The notes beneath the pieces were generated by a model. The model ran no database searches. It saw only the letters and a list, made by a program, of their open reading frames with translations, and had not been told where the DNA came from. Made by a program: the position numbers and the translations under genes. A DNA stretch of 64,000 nt from Thalassolituus maritimus (GTDB lineage: Bacteria; Pseudomonadota; Gammaproteobacteria; Pseudomonadales; Oceanobacteraceae): NCBI RefSeq assembly GCF_900156675.1, contig NZ_FTOH01000001.1, forward strand, positions 310,001-374,000. The letters run 5' to 3'. The number at the start of each line of letters is the position of its first letter. The first letter of the stretch is position 1. This document shows, one piece after another, positions 60,928-64,000 of this stretch.

Positions 60928-63561
60928 ATGAAAGAACTCGACGCGCTGCTTCGCGATAAAGTAAGAATGCTGGGAAACGCGCTGGGCAACACCATTCGTA
61001 ACGATCTTGGTGAAGATACGCTGGCGCAGATCGAGACGATCCGTAAGCAGGCCAAACGCGCCCGCACTGGTGATGAAAACGAGCGCGATAAACTGCTCGA
61101 TCTGCTTAAAGGATTGGCCGATGATTCTCTGGTGCCGGTGGTTCGGGGCTTTAATCAGTTTCTTAACCTGGCCAACCTTGCTGAGCAGCAGCACGGGATT
61201 AGCTGGCGGCGGGAGGATGTCGGTGAAGAGAGCACCGATACCATGTTCCCTGACCTGATTAAACGCCTTGTCGAGGCCGGAATCGAAGGCGAAGACCTTA
61301 CCTCGAAAGTGGCAGCGGCTAATGTCGAGCTGGTACTCACCGCGCACCCGACGGAAGTCACTCGTCGTACCCTGATCCAGAAATACGATGAGCTGTCGCA
61401 CCTCCTGCAGCAGCGTGATGATCTTCATGACGAACATCCATCACTGGCCTCGATTGAAGAACGTATCTCCCGATTGATTAACGAAATCTGGCACACCGAT
61501 GAAATTCGAAAAGTTCGCCCGACGGCGGTTGATGAAGCCAAATGGGGCTTCGCGGTTATAGAAAACTCTCTCTGGTATGCCATTCCCGAAATGTTACGCA
61601 GCATGAATATAGATTTGATGGAAAGAGGCGCTCCCGCCCTACCGTTGGACGCTGTGCCCGTGCGCTTTTCGTCATGGATGGGGGGAGACAGGGACGGGAA
61701 CCCGAACGTTACTTCGACCGTCACTGAAGAGGTTCTGTACCTGGCCCGCTGGATGGCTGCTGACCTTTATCTGAGAGATATCGAGCACTTGGGTAGTCAG
61801 CTCTCTATGTATGCTGGTACTCCTGAATTTAAAGCAAAGTATCCGAGTCATGAGCCGTATCGTGAATGTCTGCATGGTTTGAGAACTCGCCTGGAAAATA
61901 CCCGGGAATGGGCGCAGGCAAATGTTGATGGTGAAGTCTGCGAGCTTAAACCTCTGCTTGACGACGCTGAATTGGTCGAACCGCTACAGGCCTGCTACGA
62001 CAGCCTTGTAGGGAGCGGGCTGAAATCCATCGCCGATGGTGACCTGCTCGATACTTTGCGCCGTTGTGCCTGTTTTGGGCTTGCACTTGTTCGTCTTGAT
62101 GTCCGCCAGGAATCAACCCGCCACAGTGCCGTACTCGCAGAAATCTGTGATTTTTATGGTTGGGGTGATTACCTTGAGTGGTCTGAAGAAAAAAAGCAGG
62201 AGTTTTTATTAAAAGAGCTGACTTCCCGGCGCCCACTGATCCCCGAGTTCTGGGAGCCATCTGATGAGGTTGCGGAAGTATTGGCGACGACACGCATTCT
62301 GGCGCAACCGATTGGTCGCGGGGTGTCCTGCTATATCATTTCGATGGCCAGTGAACCGTCTGATATTTTATCCGTCGCACTGTTGTTACAGGCCTCTGGT
62401 GTCCGTCACAAATTACCTGTAGTGCCTTTATTTGAAACCTTGTCTGATCTTGAGCAGTCAGGCCCGAGAATGGAAAAGCTGTGGCAGGTTCCCTGGTATA
62501 GGGAATACAGCGAATGCCGTCAGCAAGTCATGATTGGGTACTCAGATTCTTCCAAAGATGCAGGTCAGCTAGCGGCGGTGTGGGCTCAGTATCAGGCACA
62601 GGAGATTCTTTCCCGCGTCGCCGACGAACAAGGATATTCACTGCGATTATTTCATGGTCGGGGTGGTACGGTCGGTCGTGGAGGTGGCCCTGCTCACCGG
62701 GCAATTCTGGCTCAGCCTCCCGGATCTGTGCGCGGAGGGCTGCGGGTAACGGAACAGGGTGAAATGATACGTTTTAAATTCGGTTTGCCCGAAATTGCCG
62801 AGAGAAATCTTAAAATTTATATCTCTGCTGTGCTTGAGGCTAACCTTTTACCCCCTCAGGCACCTGTCAAAGAATGGCGGGATACCATGAGCGAGTTAGC
62901 AGAGGTTGGTGTGGGATCCTACCGAGCTATGGTACGGGATAATCCGGATTTCGTGAGCTATTTCCGTGCGGCTACTCCCGAGCAGGAACTGGGGAAATTA
63001 TCGCTTGGAAGTCGCCCTGCAAGAAGACGTTCCGGTGGTGGAATTGAAACCCTGCGTGCGATCCCATGGATTTTTGCCTGGACTCAGATCCGTTTAATGT
63101 TGCCAGCCTGGTTAGGAGCAGACAGTGCACTGGAAGATCAGATACAGCGTGGCAAACTCACGACTTTAAGGCAGATGTATTGTGAGTGGCCATTTTTCAG
63201 AACCTACATAGATATGTTGGAAATGGTGCTCTCGAAAGCAGATACGGCGATTGCGGGATATTACGAAGCGCTACTGGTTGAACCCGATATGCAGCCCCTC
63301 GGCAGTCTGCTGCGACAGCGCCTTGGTGATGTGACCACACTGGTATTACAGGTGAAAGAGCAGAGCGAATTGCTGGAGCATAATCAGAGTCTTCAGCAGT
63401 CGATGCAGGTTCGTGATCCCTACACTGACCCGCTTCACTATCTACAGGCTGAGCTGCTGTATCGCGAGCGCCAGTCTGCCGATGTGGTCAGTACAGAAGT
63501 CGAGAAAGCGCTCATGGTTACTATGGCGGGCATTGCTGCTGGGATGCGTAACACTGGTTGA
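60928..63561 (+). CDS. ppc: Phosphoenolpyruvate carboxylase
   Basis: This enzyme of about 877 residues carboxylates phosphoenolpyruvate to oxaloacetate, refilling the TCA cycle. AGGGAG (60916-60921) fits the ATG at 60928 better than the one at 60922. The catalytic histidine is in VLTAHPTEVTRRT (about H140). SWMGGDRDGNPNVT and FHGRGGTVGRGGGPAHRAIL are the second and third signature sites. The C-terminal IAAGMRNTG is the invariant end that binds the allosteric inhibitor. The gene stands alone; the 246 bases upstream hold no other gene. Confidence 0.97.
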   Translation: MKELDALLRDKVRMLGNALGNTIRNDLGEDTLAQIETIRKQAKRARTGDENERDKLLDLLKGLADDSLVPVVRGFNQFLNLANLAEQQHGISWRREDVGEESTDTMFPDLIKRLVEAGIEGEDLTSKVAAANVELVLTAHPTEVTRRTLIQKYDELSHLLQQRDDLHDEHPSLASIEERISRLINEIWHTDEIRKVRPTAVDEAKWGFAVIENSLWYAIPEMLRSMNIDLMERGAPALPLDAVPVRFSSWMGGDRDGNPNVTSTVTEEVLYLARWMAADLYLRDIEHLGSQLSMYAGTPEFKAKYPSHEPYRECLHGLRTRLENTREWAQANVDGEVCELKPLLDDAELVEPLQACYDSLVGSGLKSIADGDLLDTLRRCACFGLALVRLDVRQESTRHSAVLAEICDFYGWGDYLEWSEEKKQEFLLKELTSRRPLIPEFWEPSDEVAEVLATTRILAQPIGRGVSCYIISMASEPSDILSVALLLQASGVRHKLPVVPLFETLSDLEQSGPRMEKLWQVPWYREYSECRQQVMIGYSDSSKDAGQLAAVWAQYQAQEILSRVADEQGYSLRLFHGRGGTVGRGGGPAHRAILAQPPGSVRGGLRVTEQGEMIRFKFGLPEIAERNLKIYISAVLEANLLPPQAPVKEWRDTMSELAEVGVGSYRAMVRDNPDFVSYFRAATPEQELGKLSLGSRPARRRSGGGIETLRAIPWIFAWTQIRLMLPAWLGADSALEDQIQRGKLTTLRQMYCEWPFFRTYIDMLEMVLSKADTAIAGYYEALLVEPDMQPLGSLLRQRLGDVTTLVLQVKEQSELLEHNQSLQQSMQVRDPYTDPLHYLQAELLYRERQSADVVSTEVEKALMVTMAGIAAGMRNTG

Positions 63562-63713
63562 TTGCCCGTGTTCTCTGGCTCTCAGGAGGCCCCGACCAAG
63601 GTCGTGCTGGTTGTACAGGTGATTTCATCTAGAATCACTTGAGCAATAGCTGGCTAAAGAGTAAGGTTAGGCCTATTTTTCTCTCTGGCTGATCAAATAT
63701 TAAACAATAATGA

Positions 63714-64000
<287 letters not shown>

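Overview
The window is a 64 kb stretch of a gammaproteobacterial chromosome with a base composition near 50 % G+C by eye. No tRNA, rRNA operon, insertion sequence, prophage, plasmid function or CRISPR array was seen. Gene order follows the Pseudomonas/Oceanospirillales pattern: nadB divergent from rpoE(algU)-mucA-mucB-rseC-mucD-lepA, then rnc-era-recO-pdxJ-acpS, then gacS/barA-cysM-rlmD-relA-mazG. Combined with a Vibrio/Shewanella-style TonB2 system containing TtpC, a marine heterotroph in or near the Oceanospirillales is the best guess. The species cannot be named from the sequence.

Layout. 1-8.8 kb: the tail of an unknown protein, a MarR-hydrolase pair behind a palindromic operator, the RNase P RNA gene (rnpB), two cobalamin genes (cbiB and a CobD/CobC-type decarboxylase), a haloalkane-dehalogenase-like hydrolase, a soluble RCK-like protein and a DUF3592 membrane protein. 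8.8-20.6 kb: housekeeping and metabolic singletons (hemH, a crotonase, an ABC exporter, ornithine decarboxylase, an RsmB-like RNA methyltransferase, an AraC regulator divergent from a ferritin-like Metal_hydrol protein, tpm, trmO, DUF2333).

20.8-34.9 kb is the most unusual part. It holds a 1413-residue lipoprotein with a calcium-binding supra-repeat, a di-heme MauG/CCP domain, FG-GAP/VCBS repeats and an ASPIC/UnbV tail. Next come a TonB-dependent receptor with two N-terminal beta-sandwich domains and a beta-helix lipoprotein. A complete energising operon follows: DUF3450, TtpC-type ExbB, ExbB, ExbD, TonB and a TPR protein. All genes are co-oriented and three strong terminators divide them into modules. 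I read this as a surface recognition and uptake locus with its own TonB motor. Its substrate is unknown.

35-40 kb: a minus-strand group (hotdog thioesterase, GNAT, lipoprotein hydrolase, membrane protein, HDOD protein, ygfZ) divergent from sdhE-ygfX. 40-51.6 kb: envelope-stress sigma factor and regulators, then translation, RNA and DNA maintenance genes. lepB is missing from its usual place between lepA and rnc. 52-64 kb: the GacS-type hybrid kinase, cysM, rlmD, relA, mazG, a small conserved protein, ppc and the start of adk.

Several starts were moved from the longest possible ORF to internal codons with better ribosome-binding sites or family agreement (hemH, lepA, TonB, DUF3450, the beta-helix lipoprotein, mazG, ppc, the GNAT protein and others). 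Each case is explained in its entry. All functional assignments come from reading protein sequence by eye; no database search was run.
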